From Atrina japonica (lineage: Eukaryota; Mollusca; Bivalvia; Pterioida; Pinnidae): a DNA stretch of 64,000 nt. The stretch spans positions 1,114,501 to 1,178,500 of the forward strand of contig BROG01000131.1 in assembly GCA_030159075.1 (NCBI GenBank), written 5' to 3'. The position numbers and the translations under genes are program-made. This document shows, piece by piece, positions 22,166-33,420 of this stretch. Under the pieces are notes generated by a model. The model was not told where the DNA came from and did no database searches. It saw nothing but the letters and a program-made list of their open reading frames with translations. Each line of letters begins with the position of its first letter. The first letter of the stretch is position 1.

Positions 22166-22168
22166 GAG
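22120..22168. repeat. (GA)n microsatellite
   Basis: GA run with a single GATAGA interruption near the end. Confidence 0.95.
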
Positions 22169-22513
22169 CAATTATTAACAAGAACCAACCTTTACGTTTC
22201 ATGATTTCGTTTCTGTGAATAACAATTGTATGACTAAACACGCCGATTTCGCATTTAAGCAAAACCATACTCCTTCCTTTCATCTCAAATTTTAATGGAG
22301 AGCTTCTGGTGAATCTGCATAAATCAGTGGTGGGTAGTATGCGATGTCCTGTGTAATAATGAAAACCGTAACAATTTCAATACAAATTATCTTAAGGATT
22401 TTAGTCAACATGAAGCAATAAACAAATATACTAACACGGATTTACATACTTTAATAGTTTCCGTGAATAGCCTTAATTCACGATACTTTCCGATAGAGAA
22501 CATCAAACCAATC

Positions 22514-22516
<3 letters not shown>

Positions 22517-22598
<82 letters not shown>
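22517..22598. repeat. (CT)n microsatellite
   Basis: Pure CT run of about 80 bp. Confidence 0.97.
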
Positions 22599-22599
<1 letters not shown>

Positions 22600-22603
<4 letters not shown>

Positions 22604-23212
22604 ACAAAATTACAAATGGTAATTTCTTTTTTATATTTTGTCAAAGAAACGTATAATAAAAAATAGTTAAATAGCCTCGCATATTTTCTTATGAAGTGTT
22701 TCATTCGATCTCTAGAGGATGATAGATATATCACATTTATCAAGGAATTACGGTGTTACTTTCTTGACTAAGTAATTCAATCCACAAAATTCCTATTCAA
22801 CTAGGCGACCAGAAATTCAAGGTTATATTGAGGATAAAAAGTTCTCGCGCTCATTTGCGATATGTATCAGAAAAGAAAACTTTTTTCCATAAAGAGTTAT
22901 TAGGGAAATGCATTAAAAATACATAAAATTGGGAATGATCAGGCTTATAATACCGTAGTGAAAATGAATCAATACTGTTTATAATTTGTTATCTGTACGT
23001 GTATACAGTGTTTTCTATTATCCATTAACTTTTGATAAGTCGATAAAAAACTCCGATAGATACCTAAAGAAAACATATATATTATAGTGCCCCTGTTATT
23101 ATGTAGTTATGATATACGTTGTATAAAATTTGATAAAAAACTCAGATGATTCTAGATTTAAAAAGCTTCGCAACATTGTAAAATGTATGTAATCTGATAA
23201 TTTTCCACTTTC
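22600..23212. other. No recognisable feature
   Basis: A/T-rich spacer. A short repeated TTTGATAA(G)..GATAAAAAACTC(C/A)GAT motif occurs near 23030-23150. Confidence 0.4.
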
Positions 23213-23214
23213 CA

Positions 23215-23402
23215 CTGCTTCCTGTATTAATTGTGTCGAGGATATATTCCCCACTTATTTCATTTGGATTTCATTGTGGACTCGCGGTTGGTGTGACGGG
23301 GGACGCTTACTCCTCCATAGCACCTGATCCAACTTCTGGAGTTCCATGTTTGTCCAATATTAATCATATGGATATATTGTATCCTCGATATCCTATAGTT
23401 CA
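23215..23402 (+). mobile_element. Penelope-like 3' tail fragment, decayed
   Basis: Recognisable blocks are TTGTGTCGAGGATATATTCC, GTGGACTCGCGG, GGACGCTTACTCCTCCATAG, CACCTGATCC and GTTTGTCCA. The final 3' tip is degraded. Confidence 0.7.
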
Positions 23403-23540
23403 CTAAAATGCAGCGTTGATCTAGCAAGTTGGAGGTCGCGGATTCGATTCCAGAACCGAGTTAGACCTTGGATTCTCTTACAAATGAAGGGGTTTCTCTT
23501 TTGGTCGATTCCATGTCACGACAGTAAGAGAACTCTCACA
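23403..23540 (+). mobile_element. Possible third tRNA-like SINE
   Basis: A B-box-like GGATTCGATTCC lies 3' of a weak A-box-like TGATCTAGCAAGTTGG. The rest does not match SINE families 1 or 2. It lies directly against the Penelope-like tail. A degraded tRNA-derived insertion is the simplest reading. Confidence 0.35.
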
Positions 23541-23885
23541 GAATTAATATATGTTCACATGATATGTAAAAGTTTAAGAAAACTTAATTTCTGTGACGTC
23601 TCCATATAAGGAAAAAAGTTTCATAATATTAGCAATCACATCAGACTATCATAGAAACAAAACATAAAAACAACAGCACCACACACACCACCGCCGACAC
23701 CACCACGATCAACAACACACAAACAACATACAAATGAACAACACACATAACAACAACAACAACATTTGGCTCAGGTAGCGTAAAATGTATGTAAAGGCCT
23801 TGTAATGATCTGTCGAATGTTAGTCGACGTATGAAAAAAATTGTAAAACCCTCGCATACATCGAATTTTCTATGCAACATTATTA

Positions 23886-23888
<3 letters not shown>

Positions 23889-23981
<93 letters not shown>
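23889..23981. repeat. (GA)n microsatellite
   Basis: Pure GA run of about 93 bp. It lies in the intron or 3' region just downstream of Ig exon 3 (minus strand). Confidence 0.97.
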
Positions 23982-23983
<2 letters not shown>

Positions 23984-24025
23984 CAATGTGTGTTCATATT
24001 TTGAGTTTTAGATACTACTATTTAC

Positions 24026-24229
24026 CAAGCCCAACGCCATCCTGTGCGGTTAATTGTCGATAAGGAGTTCCCTTGTCAGGTTCCATTAACATCCAGTACA
24101 CTGGAACTGGAGGCTTACCCACAATACCATTGCATTCGAGGTTGACTTCTTCATCCGGTTTGACACTCAATGAGTAATACCTCGATAACGGCTGTCCGTC
24201 GATACTGATTCTGGGTCTGTCGTGGTATG
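24026..24229 (-). CDS. Ig-domain gene, exon 3: first half of a second Ig-like domain
   Basis: On the minus strand the exon begins after TTTTCGTAG at 24229 and ends at 24026 before GTAAAT. It is 204 nt and phase 1 at both ends, so it joins exon 2 in frame. It encodes about 68 residues: RPRISIDGQPLSRYYSL, then VKPDEEVNLEC (strand-B cysteine after a DEEVxLxC pattern), then PPVPVYWMLM, with the tryptophan expected in strand C. The F-strand DxGxYxC part is missing, so the domain must continue in a further exon that I could not find downstream. A GA microsatellite lies 45 bp past the donor. The domain looks like a C2/I-set Ig fold used in cell-surface or secreted recognition proteins; no ligand can be inferred. 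Confidence 0.75.
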
Positions 24230-24274
24230 CTACGAAAATAATCAAAAATCATTTGTACATGTATATAAATATTA

Positions 24275-24780
24275 TTAACATAATAACAGAGTTATAATGC
24301 TCAAGACGATCGTTTCTGTCAATATGACTTCATAATTATTATATATAATCAGTTTAGCTCCAATTTAAAATGAATATGTATTTTCTAAAGAGAAAGTGGT
24401 ATAATAGAAGGTCAAATACTAAATCTAAAAGTATAGCCGAAATCCGTCTAAGAGTAACCACTGTAAAAAGATGACTATCTTAGCTTTAGAAAACTTAATG
24501 TATTATAAACATAATACCAAAGTTATAATGCTCAAGACGATCGTCAATTAGACTTCATCAGTTGAGCTCCAATTCAAAATGTATAAAGAGAAATTGTATC
24601 ATACAAGGTCAAATAATAAATCTAAAATAATAAAAGTATAGGAGAAATCCGTCTAAGAGTAACCACTATAAAAACTATCTTAGCTTTAGAAAACTTTGGA
24701 ATTTAAATGGTGTTATCAGTGCCAAATATTACTTTAGTATAAGATTATCAGCTGGTGCCAATGTACCAGACGTAATAAGT
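24275..24780 (+). repeat. Dispersed repeat R1, two tandem units (intronic)
   Basis: Two head-to-tail units, about 24285-24500 and 24500-24780. Both carry ATAATACCAAAGTTATAATG-like or GTTATAATGCTCAAGACGAT starts, GTATAG(C/G)(C/A)GAAATCCGTCT and AGAGTAACCACT. The second unit extends through TTAAATGGTGTTATCAGTG to the GGTGCCAATGTACCAGA region. It lies in intron 2 of the Ig gene, antisense to it. Confidence 0.7.
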
Positions 24781-26870
24781 AATACTATAATACAATGAAA
24801 TTAGCAGATCTGTCACGATATAAATCAGTTGTAAGTCATACCTTTCAGTTGGCGTCCAACTCAAAATAGCTGGTTGCCTTATACCTGTTGTTTTTACCTT
24901 AACAATTTTCTTGAATATAGCGAATCTAACAATGAAAGTGAACTTCTGTTTTCTGAAAACGGATACGGAGTTTGCGCCTGTTAAATTGCAAATACGGGTT
25001 GAAAATTATGTACACTTTTATTCATGCGATCTAAAACTGGACTTTTGAAAAGAGAACTTTAAAAATCTAGACAGATACCAAGTCTATCAATGATGGTATC
25101 GAATAATTGCACAGAAAATGAAAACAATTATATCACATATATACTATGAAGGTGTTCCTACAATATCCACCATGCGTCAATCACGTACTAACGTGTTTCT
25201 TAATATGTATATCGAAGTGGAAACATCGTTACCACACTCTATCCAAAGTATGCTAGGTATATATTAAAAAAAACCAACATCAAATAGTCAAAGCATATCC
25301 ATTTGTCACCTCGTATCAATACTTTGATTTGAATTTGTCACGGTACAATACATATTATGGAGAGTACTGGGATGACTTGAATTATATATCTATACAATGC
25401 AAATAAACTAATTTTGAAATTTTTATGTTTGAAGTCTGAAATGTGGTTTTAATAGTGAAAATAACGTCAATATGTCAAATGTTGCTGAACACCTTTGATC
25501 TCGATTCTCAATATAGACCACTCCCAGCTGTCATAGTTAATTATAACTACATATGGGGTATATAAGAGTGAATTAATTTGTCTATAAACAGGTTCTGGTT
25601 TGAAACTAATTTGGTTTTTTTATCACCTATCACCAAACTATCTCCGGAGGTGGTTCCCGTGGTTAACATATGCAAATAAAAAAGTATGCAAATATGGCGG
25701 AAAAGACGGGTAATGGGACAGGTGAATACATGTAATATTCCTTGTTATTAATAAAATTTTGAAATTAAGCTTTAATAAAGATTAGATAATGTTTCAAATG
25801 CTGTAAAAGTCGATAAAATATACAAAAGAGTACACAGCAAGTTATAATATATCGGTCATTTTGAAAATGCATACCTGTCATTTACTGCATAATTTCAAAC
25901 CCAACTAAAATAGTTTCAAACCGTGTTAAAAATCAAAACGGGAACCAGTTTTCTGTCAATAATTCGCCCTTGGTAATATTAGTTGTAAAATTAATGCCAT
26001 GGTTTTCCACTTTTTATGATGGCAACACCAGCAGTAGGTGCGATTCTACATTTAGAAAATTTTTAGAGAATACTACAACAGGAAGTTGGCAAAACATCCA
26101 AGTCGGTAGCAACGTTCTTCGATTTCTGTGTGTTTTTTAATCCCCCAATAATCATTACGGAATACTTTCCATATGAATGATTTAAGAATGCAATTAATTT
26201 CCTTGTAATATGTCGTAAAATGTTTACAGTTGCTGAAATAAACAGCTGAAATAAGAAACAGGACAAAATATATAACATTTGAATTTCACCTTTATGGCAA
26301 AAAGGTAATAAAATATATTTATATCTATTAAAATATTCACCTTCAGAAAATGAACTCAATCGAAAGGAATTAACGTTTTATTTATATTTACAAACATTTT
26401 AAAGATATTTTCTGGGATTAGTGACATCAAATAAATATAGATTTGTTGGGAATGTTTATGTAAAGCGTTCTAGCCAAATACATAATCTTAACTAAACAGT
26501 AAATTGTGTAAGGGGTTCATTCGCATATTATTCGCATATGTAACAAGTTAAAATATAATTTTGGCAGAGATTTTTTTTATATTCACGGTGTTTATAAAAC
26601 CGCCAGTTTAAAGTGGCATTAGCTGTGTTTACCAAAAATAAACAAAAATATAATAATTCGATTTTTTAAAATTTTACTCTTGTATGTATTTGATGAACAA
26701 TAACAAACAATAGCTATATATCTGCATAAAAAATCTTATATTAGTAGTATATATTTTGTGAAAATAAAGTAATGTCCAGTGTAGTCTTCATATAGAAAAG
26801 TCAGATTGGGTTAATCAATTGACCTATAGCCAAGTGTCTGGCACATTGCTGTCCATGTGCTTTTTGACGT
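24781..26870. other. Intron sequence, nothing recognised
   Basis: This is part of the 4.2-kb intron between Ig exons 3 and 2. It is A/T-rich with many short runs. A minus-strand open frame at 26063-26359 has no recognised family. Confidence 0.4.
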
Positions 26871-26875
26871 CATTC

Positions 26876-26940
26876 AAAGCGTTTGACGGACCATTTAATT
26901 GTGACGTAATAATTGAAAAAATTGTCAAAGGGTGCCGTGC
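26876..26940 (+). CDS. Short conserved peptide-coding stretch (partner at 13.1 kb)
   Basis: In a plus-strand frame starting at ATG 26819, codons at 26881-26937 encode DGPFNCDVIIEK then I-V-K-G-C-R. They pair with 13085-13147 (minus), with mostly third-base differences. It lies within intron 2 of the Ig gene on the opposite strand, so it probably belongs to an inserted element rather than that gene. Similarity beyond this stretch fades quickly; a weak match of the following CGTGTCGCC..TTGTCAGTTC block recurs near 44250. Confidence 0.35.
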
Positions 26941-27404
26941 CCCCTTAAAGAAAATGTGTCGCCTGACCGCATTTGTCAGTTCCAATTTGATGAAACTTGT
27001 TAGAGTTTCAAGGTACATGTATTACATTACAAATTACAGAACAGAACAAAATAAACCATGGGGTTAAACCGCTTTATAATATCGTTCAGTATTTGTATGC
27101 ATGAGTTTACATAAGGAACGCAAAGCATTGTTCACGCTATGAGCTCTTTTTCATCACATTGGCTCCTAGGGGATGAAGTTTTGAAATCAATACATTGAAT
27201 GGCATTTTCAGTTAATAGCCATGTTTTACGATAAAAATAAATTAAATAGAATTTTACTGATTTGAAAAATGAATATGAAAGTTCAACACCTGATTCAGTT
27301 TAATCATTCCGCAACTCTAAACTGGAAACATAAATTTATTCTAGAAAATACCACAACTGGACAGGTATAATAGCATCCGTTATATTTCAACTAACCTGTT
27401 TGTA

Positions 27405-27620
27405 TATATTATTAAACCTAAAATTGTTTTACAGTGGTTATTCTTAAACAGATATAGGAATAGAGTTATTTTTGGCCTTGTATGAAACCACTTTTTGTTT
27501 CGAAATTCTACCTGTATTTTAAATGTCAGCTCAACAGATGACACCTTATTGACAGAAACGATCGACTTACATTTTTGTGCAGTTGTGGCAAAACTGTAAC
27601 TTTGGTACTATGTTTATAAT
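27405..27620 (-). repeat. Dispersed repeat R1 fragment (intronic)
   Basis: Minus-strand landmarks are CATAGTACCAAAGTTAC, GATCGTTTCTGTCAATA, AATAACTCTATTCCTATATC and TTTTACAGTGGTTATTCTTA in inverted R1 order. It sits in intron 2, in the sense direction of the Ig gene. Confidence 0.6.
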
Positions 27621-28440
27621 ACAATAATACATATATAGAAAAATAACTTACTTATTTTTCTTCGTTGATTTGAAACAAATGCCAAAATTAATATTCAATA
27701 TTCGTGACAAATATTTGAAATTAATATGAATATTCGTCTTTTTTACATACGTATTTTTCTTACATTCTTTAGATTGCCCTAAGTTCTCAGGTAAGTATTT
27801 TGATGTTTAGGCGTCAAAGATTTAATGATTTAGAGATGCATTAGCTATGTTTTTGTTTTTTATTTTTAATATTCCCTTTTTCGCCTACTTAGATTAATAT
27901 GCATTTATATATTCACTTGGAATTGTTTAATCAACATTACTATTTGTTTATGCATATCATACTGGATTTGACCTTATTGTCACAAAATATACAGGGATAT
28001 TAATTTTTATGCCTATATATAGTTCCTATTTGTTAGTAGGGAAAAATCGAACATGGTTTTTGATAAGCACAGTTTATGCCCCTTTAATAGAATTAATGGA
28101 AAATGTTGACCTCTTAAAAGAAGAAATTCTCGCTACACTGGGTTTTATATTATGATACTATTCAAGGAATTGAATGTTGGAATGTAATCATCTATTCGAA
28201 CACTTATCTTTCACTGTTCATAAGCTTAAATTAAGATGACGTTTTCATCTAAAATGGAAACATGGGAAAATTTACATTCCACGATATTCGGCAAAATCTG
28301 TGACTATGGTATTATGGCCTCTAGAAGGCTGCTATTTGTATTACCAATCTCAATACATTGGTGCATTAATTTTATAGCAAGACCTCTCACGTGAAATTTG
28401 AAATGATTAATTTTCTTAAAACAAAGACTGTCATGCTTAC

Positions 28441-28875
28441 AATAAACGATCAAGTCAGCTCCCATTTGCATCTGAATCAATTGGCCATTTTCATCTAGAC
28501 CAGCGTATTGGCAGACATAACGACCTTCGTCCTCACACTTGACACTTTTGATAACCAAACGTAGAAACGAAGAGTCAGAATTGTCCAATTTTCCAGTTAC
28601 ATTTATTCTATTTTCCAAACGGATCACATCATTCTGAGAACCCCACTGAATGACGTCGTCGGTGTATCGGTTGGTTTGGTTTTGGTCTTGATTATTCGTA
28701 GAATCATTTGACACTCTTTTCGTCAATGATATGAGCGGTCTTCCGGTGTCATGCCCGTCAAAAGTGATTATAATCCATTTCGGATGTTTTATGATTGAAT
28801 TGAATGCTTTGCATTCTATGGATGTATCGGTATCGCCAATGTATGACGTAATAGGGTTAATGTTTAGCTCCACAT
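28441..28875 (-). CDS. Ig-domain gene, exon 2: complete Ig-like domain
   Basis: The exon starts after TTGTTTCAG at 28875 and ends at 28441 before GTAAGC. It is 435 nt with phase 1 at both ends (145 codons). The protein begins VELNINPITSYIGDTDTSIE followed by the strand-B cysteine (IEC, about residue 20). A 90-residue middle section contains NDS and NQT N-glycosylation sequons, then NVT. It ends with VIKSVKCEDEGRYVCQYAG, the classic strand E-F motif D-x-G-x-Y-x-C. The domain is long for an Ig V-set, with an expanded C'-D region rich in Asn/Gln. One exon per domain with symmetric phase 1 is the usual Ig shuffling arrangement. It is most likely an extracellular recognition or adhesion protein; the exact family is not determined. 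Confidence 0.85.
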
Positions 28876-29745
28876 CTGAAACAAATAAAAACGATTAAAA
28901 ATGCTACAAAGACTTTAAAAACACTTTTAGAATGTGAAACTGACAACATTAATATGCAAAATGTTGGAAAAAATTCTACAATTTACGCTGTATACTAAAA
29001 CTATATTCACTATTTGTAGTTACGGCATCGATTGTACTTCTTTTGTAAATATTAATGTAAATATTAAGTACCTACATTCTCTAAAATCATCATTTCTATA
29101 ATATATGACGGTTTTCATTTCAATTCGAAACACAATGCCTTAATTATTTTTTTCGCAATCTAGATCAATAGCGAGAAAGGCAAATCAACTGTAATTTGAC
29201 TGATTTGATCAATAAAAGGGTTTCACTAAAACACGATACGATGTCCTGAAAACAGTGTTTAAAATAACAAGAATATTAATTTTAAAATTGATTGAATTTA
29301 ATTCATATTGTCAGGGTGCTGATGTATCATCTTAACATACTAAAATATATGCGTCATTAGGTTGGGATACAAAATAATTTTCATAGGGATAGACTCATTT
29401 CTTGTGTTATGTATTTAAAAATAGAAATGACGGGTGTCCCTGGTAAGATTTTAATCTGTGGCAAGTCTGAGGAAATGCCGAACCATTATCATATTGCAGG
29501 GGGTACGTGTCCACACCCCTATATCTTAAAACATAACCATAAAGATAAAATTGTTGATATTAACATTTAAGGAAATGATATTATTACCTGATTTAGAAAT
29601 GTTCATGTTTATTCCATTACTGTTTATTGTTACCCACAGATAGGGAAAGGGAGGCGAACAATCGCATAAGAAAAGTCCCTGCTTAAATGTTTTCTGGTCT
29701 AAGCTAAACTTTTTATCAATACAACAAATGCTGTAAAATTCTTAC
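28876..29745. other. Intron 1 of the Ig gene
   Basis: 870 bp with GTAAGA at its 5' end and TTTCAG at its 3' end (minus strand). No repeat of the families described here was recognised within it. Confidence 0.6.
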
Positions 29746-29803
29746 CTTTTTCACTGGCACACGCCGATATAAAATACAGACAAAATATCGCACTTCTAAA
29801 CAT
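29746..29803 (-). CDS. Ig-domain gene, exon 1: signal peptide
   Basis: The ATG at 29803 (minus) opens MFRSAIFCLYFISACASEK, a textbook secretory signal: one basic residue, a hydrophobic core, then small residues before a likely cleavage after ACA or CAS. The exon ends at 29746 before GTAAGA, in phase 1, and splices in frame to exon 2 at 28875. The context is CAACAATG, a reasonable start. Only about 20 nt of 5' UTR is implied by the TATA-like box. Signal peptide plus Ig domains place the product outside the cell or on its surface; a membrane anchor, if any, would lie in the unseen 3' exons. Confidence 0.8.
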
Positions 29804-29849
29804 TGTTGAATGTTATCTTCAATATAAATTTGTTTAAATGCACATGCGA

Positions 29850-29857
29850 TTATATAA
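29850..29857 (-). promoter_or_regulatory. TATA-like box of the Ig gene
   Basis: Minus-strand CTTATATAATCGC centres about 50 bases upstream of the ATG at 29803. Transcription would start near 29822, leaving a short leader. It is the only TATA-type match that close to the start codon, but A/T-rich DNA makes such matches common. Confidence 0.4.
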
Positions 29858-29899
29858 GCTTTCTTTTACCTTTATCTGATATCATTTTCGAAAAGGTCA

Positions 29900-30425
29900 T
29901 GTGGTTAGGCCAAAAGAAAAAATAAATTGTTTCAACGACACATGTCCCGTCTCCTCCACCAATGATTTTACTTATAAAGATAATGAACCATATTTATTTG
30001 CACTTAATAAAAGTCAACAAAGGGACACTATCAAACCTAAGTTTGCTTTTTTTTAAATTGACCTCTTATTATTCATGCAACAGGTATTTGGCTAATGACA
30101 GATAAAGTAAGAGCGACATATTTGACAAATTGAATCGCCATTTGGAATACACATACCGTAGACTATTTACAGTCGCCAGGAAGAGCTTGTGTGATGTAAA
30201 GATATAGTGGTCTTGTTACCTCTCTACATATTACTGGAGTGTAAACACCGTCTGATTTGTGAGAAGATAAACTCATGTGATAAAAATGAAAACGATGAGG
30301 ACTTCTTCTTCCATATATGATACAAATGCCGATGTCGTAAGTGTAAAATTGTACAGCATTATTACAAGTCATTCGTTAAGAATTATATAAATACAATTTT
30401 GCGGTACTTTGTAACGTAGAGAAAT
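29900..30425. other. Upstream region, nothing recognised
   Basis: Sequence 5' of the Ig gene. A minus-strand frame at 30163-30372 shows no recognised domain. Confidence 0.4.
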
Positions 30426-30429
30426 CACA

Positions 30430-30612
30430 CATACCAAAGTATAAATTTGAGGATACCCAGGATATTATATACATATCTGGTGAATACTGGACAAACACGG
30501 ACCTCTGGAAACCCAGAGATGGGATCAGGTGCCATGGATGAGTAAGAGTCTCCTGTTGACTGTCACACCCTCTATGAGTTAACAGTCAAATTCATGTGAA
30601 ATAAGTGAGGAA
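30430..30612 (-). mobile_element. Penelope-like 3' tail fragment
   Basis: Starts at the 3' tip (CATACCAAAGTATAAATTTG) and runs through GGACAAACACGGACCTCTGG, GGGATCAGGTGCCATGG and CTGTCACACCCTCTATGAGT. A GAT microsatellite follows directly at its 5' break. Confidence 0.75.
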
Positions 30613-30613
30613 T

Positions 30614-30614
30614 A

Positions 30615-30652
<38 letters not shown>
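30614..30652. repeat. (GAT)n microsatellite
   Basis: About 12 GAT units at the truncated end of the Penelope-like tail. Simple repeats at this junction recall the microsatellite-like 5' ends reported for some Penelope-like copies, but chance is possible. Confidence 0.95.
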
Positions 30653-30653
<1 letters not shown>

Positions 30654-30756
30654 TAAAAGTAGAAGTATTCATTGTAAGATAATGGGTGTGTGTAGAGGCA
30701 GTTACCTTTACAAACCATATGTAATTTGTATCTGAGTAGACTTCAATAATGTATAA

Positions 30757-31052
30757 AAAATCTCAGGCACCAAAGTATACATATTTAGGATGTCAGGTAT
30801 ATAATTACAAATCTGGTAAAATGGACAAACACGGACCTCTTGAAATAAAAAGGTGGAATCAAATGCCATGGAGGAGTAAGTATCCCCTGTCGACTTGTCA
30901 CACCCGCCGTGAGTCCATGGTCAAATCAAAATGAAATACGTGAGGATCGAATCCTTGTCACAATTGGTACAGACGTCTCAACAACTGCCATCGAACAAGA
31001 AACTCAACATTTTACTTAGTGAAACAGAGTAATCGCAAATAACAGAAACAAA
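30757..31052 (-). mobile_element. Penelope-like 3' end with last RT codons
   Basis: From the tip (AAAATCTCAGGCACCAAAG) through GACAAACACGGACCTCTTG, TGTCACACCCGCCGTGAGTC and CAATTGGTACAGACGTCTCA. The final RT codons are then readable on the minus strand as ICDYSVSLSKMLSFLFDGSC before the stop. It is longer than the adjacent 30430 copy and an independent insertion. Confidence 0.8.
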
Positions 31053-31183
31053 AAAGGAGAATGATTGTTAATTCTGTTGATCCCTTTGTTTGTGTTTTAA
31101 TGTATGATTCAAGTATTGTAATATGTGGACAATAAGTATAAAGATTAGTATATTAATATATACTGGCAAACATTTTGGCACTC

Positions 31184-31189
<6 letters not shown>

Positions 31190-31249
<60 letters not shown>

Positions 31250-31256
31250 TATATAC

Positions 31257-31300
<44 letters not shown>
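31190..31300. repeat. (AC)n followed by (AT)n compound microsatellite
   Basis: About 50 bp of AC, then ATATAC units, then a pure AT run. Confidence 0.97.
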
Positions 31301-31302
<2 letters not shown>

Positions 31303-32985
31303 TTGTAAGAAATAGTTTTATATATGGGATAAATTCTTTGATTAATACAATACTAATATAATAATTCGGATTTAAATAAACATTACTATGTCTGGTCAGT
31401 TGATGTTACATCTAACAAATTTGTAAATTAGACAATAGCATTATCAGTAAATGTCAGATTACATTTATAATTGTATATACAGCTGAGATTCAGATTACAT
31501 TGAAATTATCTCGGTTATACAAAAATGAAATAACTTTGCTTCGTAGAGACTATAGCTTGACTGATGCAGTATTTAGATAAATCAGAATACGATAGTAAAT
31601 AATTTTATCTAAAATGCTAACCAATTTTGCATTCATAATAGATATCGAAGATAGGACAACAACATATTAGCAACTGCAGTAAAGTATTACAATAAGATTT
31701 ACATTGGATAGTATTGGACATATTATGATCTGTATCAAATTATATGTTATATATCATTAGCATATATCAAATTCATATCTTATCGGGTCATAAAACACAA
31801 CGAATTGCATAACTGTTTTTGAAATGTCTTGATTTATGTAAACATATGTTATACATGAAATTTGATTGGAAATAGATATTAGTTTCAAAAGTAATAAAAT
31901 ATCCATAACACTTCATCTTCTTTATTTTGATTCTAAAAATTGTAGACAGTTCTAAAAGTTCTAATAACTGAATATGTATCAAACATTATTTTTGTTTAAA
32001 CATTTTACTGTTGCGTTTTTATAGATAAATCATAGTTTTTATTAAATACCATATCATGATTGGGCAAACATTATTACAGTTTAGTGCCTGATAAGATGTT
32101 GTCCCCTAATTACTTTGATTGACTCTTTAATAATGTTCCTGTCTATCGTAATGGTACCCAAATTGGCACAGTGCCCAAATTGATTTGTCTCGTTTACTGT
32201 CAAGATACCTCTGTTAAATACTTCGAGAATTATAATATTAATTTATTTATGCCATCAACACTAATAATTCTGTGTCAGAGTAGTTTCAGATAAAATATTA
32301 CACTTTTCTTGTCTTTTTTATCAAAATATACCGGGAGGTATCTAACATGGACCAATTTCATCTCTGTGCAAAATAATCAAGAGAAGGGACAACTTATATC
32401 AAGAAATTGTCCAGAAAATTGATCATGTGTGTTGTATAAATAGTTACGTACATTCATAATATTTACATTAAAACCACCATTGTGTGACATGCACTTGAAG
32501 AATCACATTTAAATACAATACTCTTTCCTGTGTAATGGACAATTTGGGTACTGGCATTGTGTGAATCACGACCACAATTCATTGTGAACTTTGCTAGTAG
32601 CATTTTATTTCTTAATCTGACGCCTGCCGATATATTTTGTACCAGCAATTTAAAGAAGGATTCCAGTACCAAAAGTTGAGAAAAGCTTAGGCATCACAAA
32701 CACCAAAAAGTTTACAAAAAATGAAAAACCTTTCAATACTGACCAATTTGGGTACTTATACGATGTATGTTGAGTACCTCAGCGTAAATCACAACTCATA
32801 ATAAATATGAAAAGGAGCAGATGGAGGTGTGTAAACAACAAGATTCTGAATTTGCAAAATAGTGGTATATTAAAGATAAAATTGACTTCTAGAGGTGTAA
32901 AATATGTAAATTAAGATTGATCCCGTAAAGCATTTTTCACTTATATATAGATGTCAAAGTCTTTTAGTGAAGTGCTACAATAATT
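31301..32985. other. No gene established
   Basis: A/T-rich sequence. One minus-strand frame (32463-32672) contains NCGRDSHNASTQIVHYTGKS then IVFKCDSSSACH, which recalls an Ig strand-B pattern, and lies upstream of the Ig gene on the same strand. With no second cysteine, tryptophan or convincing splice sites it is not called a gene. Confidence 0.3.
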
Positions 32986-32989
32986 ACCT

Positions 32990-33122
32990 TTGCTATGGAC
33001 TGCAGTGAGAGTTATTTTACGTCCACTTATGCCGTGACACGTGACCTCGGTTTTTAATCTCATCCGAAAGACCCGTGACTTTAACTTCGTATGCCGAGCG
33101 TTTGGCGAAGAAGGAGTCACTG
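32990..33122 (-). mobile_element. Partial relic related to SINE family 1 body
   Basis: The stretch GCCGTGACACGTGACCTCGG then TTTTTAATCTCATCCGAAAG corresponds to GTGACACGGGACCTCCAG..TTTTTACTGTCTCATCCGAA in the SINE at 33.6 kb, same orientation. Flanks differ, and the tRNA head is absent or replaced. It is an old fragment or a related family. Confidence 0.55.
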
Positions 33123-33244
33123 CCATTTAAATGTCTTTGGTATGACTTTTGTCTTTTGTAAATTAAGAATACCAAGGTGTTGATCATAAGGTAGTCCATA
33201 AGACGACACACATATATTGAATAATACAACATATATGAAGAAAA

Positions 33245-33420
33245 AAAATTTTGCGATACTTGTCTGAATGGTGTTATACGCCACACTCAGCAATGTATCT
33301 GTTTCATGGTAGCAACCTATTCTAATGGTGAGGGAAAGAACATGGTTACTATGTATCTGGGAAGAGACCACTAGCCTTCAGCAAATAAATTGGCAAATTC
33401 ATGATTATAACAAATTCAAT
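33245..33420 (-). mobile_element. tRNA-derived SINE family 2, head missing
   Basis: Read on the minus strand: AATTTGCCAATTTATTTGCT, GTGGTCTCTTCCCAGATACA, AGTAACCATGTTCTTTCCCT, CACCATTAGAATAGG, GAGTGTGGCGTATAACACCA. The block order matches 42530-42770. Confidence 0.7.
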
